This document shows, one piece after another, positions 56,597 through 64,000 of a stretch of DNA of 64,000 bases. Position 1 is the stretch's first letter. Every line of letters begins with the position of its first letter. Origin of the DNA: Bradyrhizobium sp. WBOS07 (GTDB lineage: Bacteria; Pseudomonadota; Alphaproteobacteria; Rhizobiales; Xanthobacteraceae); assembly GCF_024585165.1 (NCBI RefSeq), contig NZ_CP029008.1, positions 6,343,501 through 6,407,500 on the forward strand, read 5' to 3'. Under the pieces are notes generated by a model, which was not told where the DNA came from, did not search any database, and worked only from the letters and a program-made list of their open reading frames with translations. Both the position numbers and the translations under genes were made by a program.

Positions 56597-58132
56597 TCAG
56601 CGCGCGGCGGACGGATTGGCTCGCGCGGGCAACGCGGTCGACGGAGACTTGCTCGCAAGAGCGCGGGTCTTGGGTTGGACGCGCGAGCCGTCGATCACCT
56701 CGAGCCGGCCGCAGCGGTTCAGGGTGTGAAGCTTCCTGCCGGGCCACGCCGGTCCGGGCTTCAGGGAATGGCGCACGGTCTGCCTGAAGGCCGTCGGCGA
56801 CAGTTCGACCACTTCCGCCAGCGCGAGCGCCGCGCCGTATCCGTCGGCGCAGTTCTGGACCGGGCGCCACAATTTGTCGTTGATGGTGACGAAATTCCCT
56901 GCCGGCCGCGTGCTCGCGCGGTCGATCAGGACCGGATTGCTGGCATGCGGCAGCCAGGGGCCCAGGAGGTGCTCCGCGTAATAGATCGCCAGCGAATCCG
57001 AGTAGCCGCCGGTGCCGTCGCGCCAGGCGCCGAACAGATAATGCAGGCCGTTGTGCTGCGTGATCGTCGCGTCGGCCAGCTCGAGACCGGACAGCAGCGT
57101 CGCGTGCCGCTCCCATTTGTCTGGGAAGCGCACGCATTTGTAGAGGGCGACGTCGCCGTGGGTCGAGCTCTCCGGGATCATCCACAAGGCGCCGTCGTGT
57201 TCGATCAGAAACGGATAGGAGAGATGCCAGGGCTCCTCCAGCACCGGCACGGCCTCGCCGACCGGTCCGTTGTCATCGAACTCGACCGCCGAAATGATGC
57301 CTTTTCCGACGCGGTGATCGAGGTCCTCGAAGAAGACGAATGTTCGTCCCTGCCATGTGATCGGAAAGGGATCGGCGTAGAAGTGGTTTCCGGGATCCTT
57401 GAGAACGTTCCAGCCCGGACCTGAGAGATCTCCGGTCTGCCAGACCCCCGCGCCGTCGTTGAAGCGCCATCCGACATGCCAATGCGGGGCATAGCAGCAG
57501 AGACGATAGATCTCCTTGGCGATCGATACGGCGAGGCCGCGCACGACATAGGCCGTCGGCTGCCGGCCGACGCCTGCTCCGGCGGGGCGCGCCAGTTGCG
57601 GCACGATGCGCGGCCGTCCCGACAGGATCGCCGCCACCATGGTCAGGGTTCGCGCCATGACGGTTTCGAGCGCGCCGCTGAGGCCCGCGGCAATTTCGCC
57701 GGATGGATGGCCGCGATCGACGACCGAGCCGTCGACCTCGTTGATGATCTCGATCACCGGCAGGTCGCCGGCCAGAATGGCGGCGAGCGCGGCATTCTCG
57801 CCTGCAACTCCGTTGAACAGCGGACGGAGATACAGCCGGGCGGCGCTGCCGGGATCGCGCGCGCCGCCGGTGAAATCGACGATCACGTCGGCGGTCTCGG
57901 TATGAGCCTGCGTCGGCTGCGGAATGACGTCGAGCCTGTTGGCGCCGCTGGGCTTACCTCTGTGCAACACCACGCGTTCGAGCTCGAAAAGGGTGTCGAG
58001 GCCTGCGGGCCGCGGCTCGGCATTTGCCGTCCACGCGATTTGAACCGGAACATCGCGGCCGTCGATCGACAGCGTCTCGCGGCTCATCCACTGCCGCGCG
58101 TAGTCCCGTTCACAGCGAAACTCGATGATCAT
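56597..58132 (-). CDS. Beta-propeller glycosyltransferase-like protein (GINT1 N-terminal-domain type) with extra N-terminal domain
   Basis: 511 residues. The C-terminal 300 residues carry a five-bladed-propeller pattern as in glucosamine inositolphosphorylceramide transferase 1 N-terminal-like domains: YADPFPITWQGRTFVFFED, HLSYPFLIEHDGALWMIPES and HYLFGAWRDGTGGYSD. The N-terminal 190 residues hold DVIVDFTGG and PVIEIINEVDGSVVDRG, reminiscent of formyltransferase-like Rossmann folds. The likely role is surface-polysaccharide or glycolipid synthesis, given the neighbours; substrate unknown. The start is uncertain: ATG 58132 was chosen (29 bp after the upstream gene's stop). Longer starts would overlap that gene. 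Confidence 0.7.
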   Translation of the reverse strand: MIIEFRCERDYARQWMSRETLSIDGRDVPVQIAWTANAEPRPAGLDTLFELERVVLHRGKPSGANRLDVIPQPTQAHTETADVIVDFTGGARDPGSAARLYLRPLFNGVAGENAALAAILAGDLPVIEIINEVDGSVVDRGHPSGEIAAGLSGALETVMARTLTMVAAILSGRPRIVPQLARPAGAGVGRQPTAYVVRGLAVSIAKEIYRLCCYAPHWHVGWRFNDGAGVWQTGDLSGPGWNVLKDPGNHFYADPFPITWQGRTFVFFEDLDHRVGKGIISAVEFDDNGPVGEAVPVLEEPWHLSYPFLIEHDGALWMIPESSTHGDVALYKCVRFPDKWERHATLLSGLELADATITQHNGLHYLFGAWRDGTGGYSDSLAIYYAEHLLGPWLPHASNPVLIDRASTRPAGNFVTINDKLWRPVQNCADGYGAALALAEVVELSPTAFRQTVRHSLKPGPAWPGRKLHTLNRCGRLEVIDGSRVQPKTRALASKSPSTALPARANPSAAR

Positions 58133-58160
58133 GTCGAGCCGATCTATCCAAGGTTTCAGG

Positions 58161-59354
58161 TCAAATGACCTCGTCGAGAATACGAACGTATTCCTCCACC
58201 ATGGCATCTACCGAATAGCGCAGCCTCAGGCCTTTGGCGTTTTGTCGCAGCGCCTCGCGCAAATCTTGGTCCGTCAGCAGACTGGAGACGGCCGCCGCGA
58301 GCTTTGTGTGCTCGGAGGCATCGACGAAGAGCGCAGTCGGCTTGCCTTCGTAGGACAGCACTTCGCGCAGGACGGGAAGATCGGTCACGACGGAGGGAAC
58401 ACCGGCGTTGGCAGCCTCGACCGCGGCCAAGCCGAAGGTTTCGGCCTGTGTCGGGAACACGAACACGTCGAGACAGGCGAGGAAGTCCGCCATCCGGCTG
58501 GGGGGAATCTCGCCGAGCAGATGCAGCCTGTCGGAGACCTTCAGTTCATCCGCCAGCAGCTTCAGCCGGGCCTCGTCGGCGCCCTGGCCGGCGAGGGCGA
58601 GATGCCAGGACGGCTGATCCGGCAACAGACGTATCGCCAGGTCGAGCCGCTTGTGCGGATGCAGCCTCGCGGCGCAGCCGAGCAGGACGCGATCACCCGG
58701 CAGATTGAATGTCTGCCGTGCAGCGTCCTTCGACAGGGTGAGGGCCTTGTCGTCGAAGCCGTGCGGCACGTGCACCATGCGCGATCGGTAGGCTGCGGGG
58801 TAACGCGAATATTCGCGCTCCATGTCCTTCGAATTGAGCGTGATGCGGTCGAAGAAGCCGAGGCTGCCCATGACGATGTCGGCGGTGCGGACCGGCCGGC
58901 TCATGGCCAGCGCGGATGAAACCTGATTGGCGACGACAGGGGCGCGGCTGACGAGGCGCGTCATGCCGGCGCCGATGACGTTGCCGAAATGCTGGAACGT
59001 CAGGACGGCGTCGGGCCTGATGGTCCTGATGTGACGGCCGAGCGTCCACAGCATCCGGAGCAGCGCGACCGGATTGCCCGGCCGGCTCGGCGCGCAATAG
59101 AGCGTGTCGGGCGGCTCGTCGAACGAATCGGATTTACGGAAGAAGAACAGGTTGGTGACGCGGTAGCCGCGCGCGGTCAGTCCGGCGCCGAGCAGCCTGG
59201 AGATCTCCTGCGCGCCGGCGTTCTCGGCCTGGGTTTGCGCGAGCAGCACGTGCGGCTTTGGTCCGACATGGTTCGACCGCGCGGGTGCGGTCGCAGTCGG
59301 CTCGCCCAAGTCCTTGTTCGGCTGATAGTGCAGCACGGCTCCCGATCCGCTCAA
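58161..59354 (-). CDS. GT4-family glycosyltransferase
   Basis: 397 residues with a GT-B fold. The N-terminal half has AENAGAQEISRLLGAGLTARGY; the C-terminal nucleotide-sugar domain has LGCAARLHPHKRLDLAI and the EX7E motif in TQAETFGLAAVEAANAG. It transfers a sugar in exopolysaccharide or O-antigen-type synthesis on the cytosolic side of the inner membrane. The start is a TTG; the first 30 residues look poorly conserved and an internal GTG six codons in is possible. It is followed by the propeller protein on the same strand. Confidence 0.87.
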   Translation of the reverse strand: MSGSGAVLHYQPNKDLGEPTATAPARSNHVGPKPHVLLAQTQAENAGAQEISRLLGAGLTARGYRVTNLFFFRKSDSFDEPPDTLYCAPSRPGNPVALLRMLWTLGRHIRTIRPDAVLTFQHFGNVIGAGMTRLVSRAPVVANQVSSALAMSRPVRTADIVMGSLGFFDRITLNSKDMEREYSRYPAAYRSRMVHVPHGFDDKALTLSKDAARQTFNLPGDRVLLGCAARLHPHKRLDLAIRLLPDQPSWHLALAGQGADEARLKLLADELKVSDRLHLLGEIPPSRMADFLACLDVFVFPTQAETFGLAAVEAANAGVPSVVTDLPVLREVLSYEGKPTALFVDASEHTKLAAAVSSLLTDQDLREALRQNAKGLRLRYSVDAMVEEYVRILDEVI

Positions 59355-59374
59355 GAAACGAAATCTTCACCTTC

Positions 59375-59435
59375 TTAACTCCGTACCTATCATGCGGGCA
59401 TCGCGCGAACACCGGCTAGCCGCAAACGGAGTTAA
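59375..59435. other. Perfect 10-bp inverted repeat upstream of GT4 gene
   Basis: TTAACTCCGT (59375-59384) and ACGGAGTTAA (59426-59435) are exact complements 41 bp apart, 21 bp before the GT4 start. This is consistent with an operator pair or a leader stem. The remaining bases between the flippase and GT4 genes show nothing recognisable. Confidence 0.6.
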
Positions 59436-59548
59436 TGCGAGGCGCGACCGCCGACATCGATCACGCAGTTATTTCGCTGGTTCCCGGACGCTGCGCCGCA
59501 AGCGCGTTAACCAATCGATCTTGCGCGGCGCCGATGCGTGAACGCGAG

Positions 59549-60895
59549 CTAGTCGCCGGAGTCGGCGCCGCGAACGGCATAGTTGCCGCGTTTGATGGCG
59601 CTGAATCGCAACAGCACCAGAATTGAGGGATCGACCCCTGAGCGCCGACGGCAGATCACGTTCAGGGCAATGGTCGCGAGCGTCAGCGACACCGTGGCGG
59701 AAATCGCCGCGCCAAGCAGGCCGAGCCAGGGAATGAGGACGAGAAATCCCACGAGCCGCAGTGCGACGTTCGCGGCCACGACGGGAACATAGATTCGTTC
59801 GTGGCCTGTCAGCTGCAGGATCGCAGCGGCGGGGCCGCCCGCGGCCTGGATGGCGGTTCCGATCGCAAGCACGATCAAGACGGAATGCTGTTCGGTGAAA
59901 TGGGGGCCGAACAAATTGAGGAGATGGGTGCCGCCGATCCAGACCGTGGCGAGTCCGGCGGCCACGCACAGCGCGGTCACCTCCGCCATCAACCGCAGGG
60001 TCCGCTCGAACTCCCGATGATTCTTGCTGAAGTACAGCGAGGGCAGCCGACGCGCGCCGAACGTGTACAGCGCCGCGGAGACCATGGCGAAGATGTTGGC
60101 GAGGCGCGAGGCGGCAAAGTAGATGCCGGCCGTCGTGGAATCCAGCATCCAGTAAACCAAGATGACGTCGAAATACTGGTTGGCGACCTCGAGGATGGAT
60201 GCGATCCAGAAGTGCAGGGCGCTGGACCTCCAGCGCGACGTTTCCGAGCGTGCCGGCGTGCCGCGCAGATCCGGCAGCACACGGACGACCGAAATGATCT
60301 GCGACGCCAGGCTGACCGACATGGCAATGGTCATCACAGCGAACAACTCGGCGGGATCGAGTTGCCGGTGTGCGAGCAGCACGGCGAGCAGGAAGGCCAC
60401 GACGATGGCCCGCCAGAAGAACTCGCGATTTCCTTCGCCCATGAGAATGCTGACCAGCGAGCGTGCGACCTGGCTGCCGAGCATTATGCCGGCATTCACG
60501 GCCGTATAGGCCGACACCGCCAGGATGAGCACCCACCAATCGCCCCTCATGTGCGCTGCAATGGCAATGCCGGCGATCACGATCAGCATGGCGATCGAGG
60601 TGATCTTGAAGCTCGACAGCAGGACGCCTTTGGTGAGATCCAGCCTGCCGCCGACCTGGTACTCGTTCAGAAAGCGCACCAGCAGCGATTCCTGGCCGAC
60701 CAGTCCCACTACCGCGGCGATCTGGGCCACCGAAAGCCAGGTCGCGAAAATGCCGAAGCCATCGGGCGACATCGTTCGTGCCGCCAGCGAGAACAGCGCA
60801 AACGCAAGTGCGCCGCTGCCAACCTTCAGGAGGATGGTTCCGACCACACCGCGCGTGACGTCACGCCGCAACAATTGAAGGATGGATTCGATCAT
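59549..60895 (-). CDS. Wzx-type polysaccharide flippase / oligosaccharide exporter
   Basis: 448 residues with 12 or so predicted helices and the layout of the polysaccharide-synthase (Wzx/RfbX) family: VGTILLKVGSGALAFALFSL, ARTMSPDGFGIFATWLSVAQ near the N-terminus. It should flip lipid-linked oligosaccharides across the inner membrane. The ATG at 60895 is preceded by a weak ribosome-binding site. Neighbouring glycosyltransferases support the role. Confidence 0.87.
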   Translation of the reverse strand: MIESILQLLRRDVTRGVVGTILLKVGSGALAFALFSLAARTMSPDGFGIFATWLSVAQIAAVVGLVGQESLLVRFLNEYQVGGRLDLTKGVLLSSFKITSIAMLIVIAGIAIAAHMRGDWWVLILAVSAYTAVNAGIMLGSQVARSLVSILMGEGNREFFWRAIVVAFLLAVLLAHRQLDPAELFAVMTIAMSVSLASQIISVVRVLPDLRGTPARSETSRWRSSALHFWIASILEVANQYFDVILVYWMLDSTTAGIYFAASRLANIFAMVSAALYTFGARRLPSLYFSKNHREFERTLRLMAEVTALCVAAGLATVWIGGTHLLNLFGPHFTEQHSVLIVLAIGTAIQAAGGPAAAILQLTGHERIYVPVVAANVALRLVGFLVLIPWLGLLGAAISATVSLTLATIALNVICRRRSGVDPSILVLLRFSAIKRGNYAVRGADSGD

Positions 60896-61345
60896 GGAAG
60901 TTTAAGGAGCTGCTCTCTCCTGAGAGGACGTGTTCGGACGCCGACGGCAATCTAGCATGCGGAAAAACCGCGAGTGTTAATGGGTGGCAAGCGGGATCTT
61001 GCCGGCGACATCAACCTCTTGGTTCCAATTGCTTCACTGTGAAACATCGCCGTCCTCGTTGTCTCAAATAGAGCAGGCCTGACCGGACCGAATGAAGGCG
61101 TAGCGCCTTATCGACGGCCGATAACGGCGAGATCGGTCGTTCGAATGCGGGTTGGCCCGCCCGCGTTTCCCGACGCCCGAAGTTACGGGAATCCCGAGCA
61201 AGAGGCGTGCCGGCCATCGTCGCGACAGCCGGCTCGCAGCTCCGTTAACCTCGATAGCGAGAAATGATCGCGTTTGGTCCTGCGATGCGACATCAGGCCG
61301 GAGAATTGCACGTGCGACTTTAGTTGACCGTGGGAGCCTTGGATC
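60896..61345. other. 450-bp divergent intergenic region
   Basis: No gene is supported here. It lies between the divergent flippase and oxidoreductase genes and should hold both promoters, but no convincing -35/-10 pair was found. Small hairpins are GGCAAG/CTTGCC (60986-61003) and AAGGCG/CGCCTT (61095-61109). GGGAG before 61346 is the oxidoreductase ribosome-binding site. Confidence 0.5.
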
Positions 61346-62569
61346 ATGACGGCGGACAGAACCGGGACCGAGCCGATCGCCAAAGCCGGCACTTCGAGGA
61401 TCGATGCCGACATCGCGATCGTCGGCGGCGGCCTTGCGGGATCGCTTGCGGCGGCCGTGCTGGCGCGGGCAGGGCACCGCATTGCCCTGATCGACAAGCG
61501 CGCGATCTATCCGGACGAATTCCGGGTCGAGAAGATCGGCGGGCATCAATTGGCGATGCTCCGCAAGCTGGGCTTCCTCGACGCGCTTGAGAATGTTGCC
61601 TGTCGATATGATCAGGTGCTCAATATCCGGGAAGGCAAGGTGGTCGATGTCAGCGTCGGTCAGGCCTACGGCTTTCCCTATGCTGATCTCGTGGCCATGG
61701 CGCGCAGCCAGATGCCCGATCCGTCCGGCCTGATCGTCGACGAGGTTACTGCGATCAGTTGCAGCGACGACGTCCAGCATCTCGAACTGGCCTCCGGACG
61801 GCGCGTGACCGCGCGCCTCGTCGTTCTCGCCACAGGCATGTCGGAAGCTGTCGCTTACAAGCTCGGGATCAGACGGCGCGTGCTGGCCGAGCGCCATTCG
61901 GTGTCGTTCGGCTTCACGATCGTCCGCCAGGACGGTCGCCCGTTCGATTTCGAGGCGCTGACCTGCTACGGCGAGCGCACGGCGGACGGCATCGACTATC
62001 TCAGCCTGTTTCCCGTCCGCGCCGGCATGCGGGCCAATCTCTTCATGTTCCGCGACCCGACCGATCCGATCATGCGCGAGCTGCGTCGCGAGCCGGAGGC
62101 GACGGTCTTGCGCCTGCTGCCGGGATTGCGGCCCTATCTCGGCGATTTCCGCGTCATCGGCCGGGTCCAGAACTGGGTGATGGATCTGACCGTCGTCGAG
62201 GGACACCTGCAGCCTGGCGTCGTGCTCATCGGCGATGCATTCCAGACCAATTGTCCTGCCGCCGGCACCGGCGTCGCGCGCCTGCTGGTGGACGTCGATC
62301 GTCTGTGCACCGAATATGCGCCGCGATGGCTCATGACATCAGGCATGGGCCAGGAGAAGATTTCGCAGTTCTATTCCGATCGCGACAAGATCGCGGCGGA
62401 CCAGCAGTCGCTGAAGATGGCGCGCTTCCGCCAGGCCCTGACGTCCCGCGACGATATCGGCTGGGATGTCCGGCGCCGGTTGCACTTCCTGCGCCGCAGC
62501 CTTGCACATCGTGTCGATCAGATGCATCCGGGCTGGCTCGGGCGCGTTCGCGGCGCGCTGCGCGCCTGA
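61346..62569 (+). CDS. FAD-dependent oxidoreductase / monooxygenase-like
   Basis: 407 residues. The FAD Rossmann motif IAIVGGGLAGSLAAAVLARAG is at residues 26-46, and the second FAD motif is LIGDAFQTNCPAAGTGVARL. Between them lies a substrate domain of the PHBH/geranylgeranyl-reductase-like class. The substrate is unknown. It is divergent from the flippase and convergent with the acyltransferase, so a link with polysaccharide or lipid decoration is only suggested by location. An ATG with GGGAG about 12 nt upstream is the start. Confidence 0.8.
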   Translation: MTADRTGTEPIAKAGTSRIDADIAIVGGGLAGSLAAAVLARAGHRIALIDKRAIYPDEFRVEKIGGHQLAMLRKLGFLDALENVACRYDQVLNIREGKVVDVSVGQAYGFPYADLVAMARSQMPDPSGLIVDEVTAISCSDDVQHLELASGRRVTARLVVLATGMSEAVAYKLGIRRRVLAERHSVSFGFTIVRQDGRPFDFEALTCYGERTADGIDYLSLFPVRAGMRANLFMFRDPTDPIMRELRREPEATVLRLLPGLRPYLGDFRVIGRVQNWVMDLTVVEGHLQPGVVLIGDAFQTNCPAAGTGVARLLVDVDRLCTEYAPRWLMTSGMGQEKISQFYSDRDKIAADQQSLKMARFRQALTSRDDIGWDVRRRLHFLRRSLAHRVDQMHPGWLGRVRGALRA

Positions 62570-62597
62570 GTCTTGTGGCCCTTTGTCTGCCGACGGA

Positions 62598-63734
62598 TCA
62601 GCGCGTGGGCGTCGGCGTGCGGGCGGGCAGGAGCCGCAAGTCCGCTAGCCGCTTCGCCGCCAGCTTGAGCCATGGCGCCTGCTTCAGCGCGAACAGGGCG
62701 ATGGCGCCTGCCGGGCTGCCGGCCTGCGTGACCGCCCACATCGGCGACGGCTGTCCGCCGAACAATTTCTTGTATGGCTCGTCACCAATGGTGAAATCGA
62801 GCATCTGGTCGCCGCGCTCGATACAATCCCGCGCCACCTGCTCGAACATCTGTGCGCCGATCGACTGGCTCTTGTACCCGGCAATGTCGAAGGCGCTCAT
62901 GATGACGAGGAAGCTGCCCCGATGGCACAGTCCGAGCACAGCAGCAATCACTTCGCCGTCCATCTTCATGGCGTAGAGGCGCACGAAGCTGCCGAGGCTA
63001 CGAAGAGCGACGTCGGAATAGAAGCCGAAATATTCGGGGCGCTGAAGCAGGTCGCCGTCGCCTTGTGCCTGAAAGCGCGGACCGCGAAACTTCTTCATCA
63101 CCTCCAGTGCCTCGAGCACGGAGGCGCCGTCGGTGCAGCATGAGAAGCTCAGCGCGCCTTTCTTCTGAAGCTGGCGATATTTCTTTGCAAGCTCCTTCTG
63201 ATAGGAGCGATCAATCGCGCTGGCCCGCCATTGCTCGAACGGTGCGACGAGAACCGTCGCGTAGGCATTGGTGTCCATCGACACGCGGCGCGACGCAGCC
63301 AGGAGTTTTTCGATCGGAAGCCGCGCGTCGGGCAGCTTGGTCATGCGCAGCAGATCGAAAGGGCGAACCAGGCGCCGAATCTCCGCGCATGCCTCCGCGT
63401 CGTCGAGCAGTTGCGAGAACACCTCCGGGCTGCAAACCGGTGCCAGATAATCGGAGACGCGCAAATCGGCAAACTCGACCGTTCGGATCGGCCCGCGCCG
63501 GATCCGCAGCAGTGGCAGCACCATCGCAAGCGCCCCCGTCGCGCGCGTGCGGACCACGACGACCAGCGCTGTCGCGCCGGCATCCGAGGCGAGCTTGGTG
63601 TAGAGGCTGTGCAGCCAGACCGGATGCTGGAACGCGGTCGCGGCCGAGCGATCGAACAGCTCGGCATATTCCGGTGACAGAAAGTCGAACGATTGCTCGA
63701 TGACGATGTCGAACGTGTTGCTAGGCTTGTTCAT
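62598..63734 (-). CDS. GNAT/FemAB-type acyltransferase (BioF2-like)
   Basis: 378 residues. The C-terminal half has the acyl-CoA N-acyltransferase pattern (YQKELAKKYRQLQKKGALSF, FVRLYAMKMDGEVIAAVLGL, IGAQMFEQVARDCIERGD, FDFTIG-like MLDFTIGDEPYKKLF), as in the BioF2/CelD family found in exopolysaccharide clusters. It probably acylates a sugar or amino-sugar residue. The ATG at 63734 was chosen over a TTG two codons earlier. No strong ribosome-binding site is visible. Confidence 0.8.
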   Translation of the reverse strand: MNKPSNTFDIVIEQSFDFLSPEYAELFDRSAATAFQHPVWLHSLYTKLASDAGATALVVVVRTRATGALAMVLPLLRIRRGPIRTVEFADLRVSDYLAPVCSPEVFSQLLDDAEACAEIRRLVRPFDLLRMTKLPDARLPIEKLLAASRRVSMDTNAYATVLVAPFEQWRASAIDRSYQKELAKKYRQLQKKGALSFSCCTDGASVLEALEVMKKFRGPRFQAQGDGDLLQRPEYFGFYSDVALRSLGSFVRLYAMKMDGEVIAAVLGLCHRGSFLVIMSAFDIAGYKSQSIGAQMFEQVARDCIERGDQMLDFTIGDEPYKKLFGGQPSPMWAVTQAGSPAGAIALFALKQAPWLKLAAKRLADLRLLPARTPTPTR

Positions 63735-64000
63735 GCGCAATCAAGGACACCGGGCAATTCGCGAAGATCGATCGAACCGTCGCTGCGCTATATAGCAGGC
63801 TCGTTACGGGCGAGACACCAGCCCTGTGCGATTTGCATCAATGCGTTCAACCATGTTGGTATCGTTACCAAACTCTTAAATCTCGGATCCGTTTGGGTAT
63901 CGCGTCCCGATCCCGCCGGTTCATCGACCTCGACCGCGAGGATTGCAGCGGCACGATCCTGCAATTGCGCCATGCGAGCAAGTTGCGGCTGATCGCCGTG
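63735..64000. other. Right edge: AT-richer control region and possible partial gene
   Basis: An AT-richer stretch (about 63835-63900) with the inverted repeat TTGGTA-TCGT-TACCAA (63856-63871) looks like a promoter/operator zone. From about 63893 a plus-strand frame with GC-rich third positions (SRRFIDLDREDCSGTIL) runs off the window and may be the start of a gene. A minus-strand frame entering from the right and ending at 63788 is the alternative. Neither can be settled here. Confidence 0.3.

Noticed and set aside
1..64000. Mobile elements, tRNA or rRNA genes, phage-defence genes
   Set aside because: No transposase, integrase, attachment repeat, tRNA-like cloverleaf or known defence motif was recognised on either strand.

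Overview
The window reads as a chromosomal segment of a high-GC alphaproteobacterium. The most likely group is Bradyrhizobium or a close relative (Nitrobacteraceae). This is inferred from GC-rich third codon positions, a complete aerobic cob gene set with rhizobial-type gene fusions and overlaps, characteristic dispersed palindromes (18.2-18.45 kb), and the families present. No tRNA, rRNA, insertion sequence, integrase, phage gene or CRISPR array was seen.

Layout. (1) 1-18.1 kb: a giant two-partner-secretion adhesin, open at the left edge with more than 5,480 residues visible, followed 4 nt later by its outer-membrane TpsB transporter. (2) 18.15-18.47 kb: a gene-free patch of dispersed palindromic repeats. 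(3) 18.5-41.3 kb: a cobalamin (B12) supercluster. It holds bluB-cobS-cobU (minus), cobD-cobC (plus), cobQ-cobO (minus), riboswitch-DUF1636-cobW-cobN-cobG-cobH-cobI-cobJ (plus), cobK (minus), cobL-cobE-cobM-cobB-cobA (plus), riboswitch-cbiM-like-cobF-cobT (plus) and an alpha-ribazole-phosphatase-like gene (minus). (4) 41.3-45.4 kb: a third riboswitch driving a TonB-dependent receptor and a PepSY membrane protein. (5) 45.5-51.1 kb: a dipeptide/oligopeptide-type ABC transporter operon behind a good sigma-54 promoter candidate. (6) 51.3-56.5 kb: a xylulokinase-like kinase and a ribose/xylose-type ABC importer. (7) 56.6-64 kb: a surface-polysaccharide patch with a glycosyltransferase/beta-propeller protein, a GT4 glycosyltransferase, a Wzx-type flippase, an FAD-dependent oxidoreductase and a GNAT/FemAB-type acyltransferase.

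How it works together. The cob genes encode the oxygen-dependent (late cobalt insertion) route from uroporphyrinogen III to adenosylcobalamin, including lower-ligand synthesis (BluB) and nucleotide-loop assembly. CobG and CobF mark the aerobic branch. The AAA+ partners of cobaltochelatase CobN and a cob(II)yrinate reductase were not seen and must lie elsewhere. Three cobalamin riboswitches cover synthesis, cobalt entry and outer-membrane uptake. Two of them are followed by hairpins that would mask the ribosome-binding site, pointing to translational control by B12.

No wholly new system is obvious. The points most worth a second look are the cysteine pairs of the giant adhesin, the start-codon-masking hairpin after the first riboswitch, the DUF1636 gene leading the main cob operon, the CbiM-like protein without its usual partners, the sigma-54 promoter, and the unusual glycosyltransferase at 56.6-58.1 kb.
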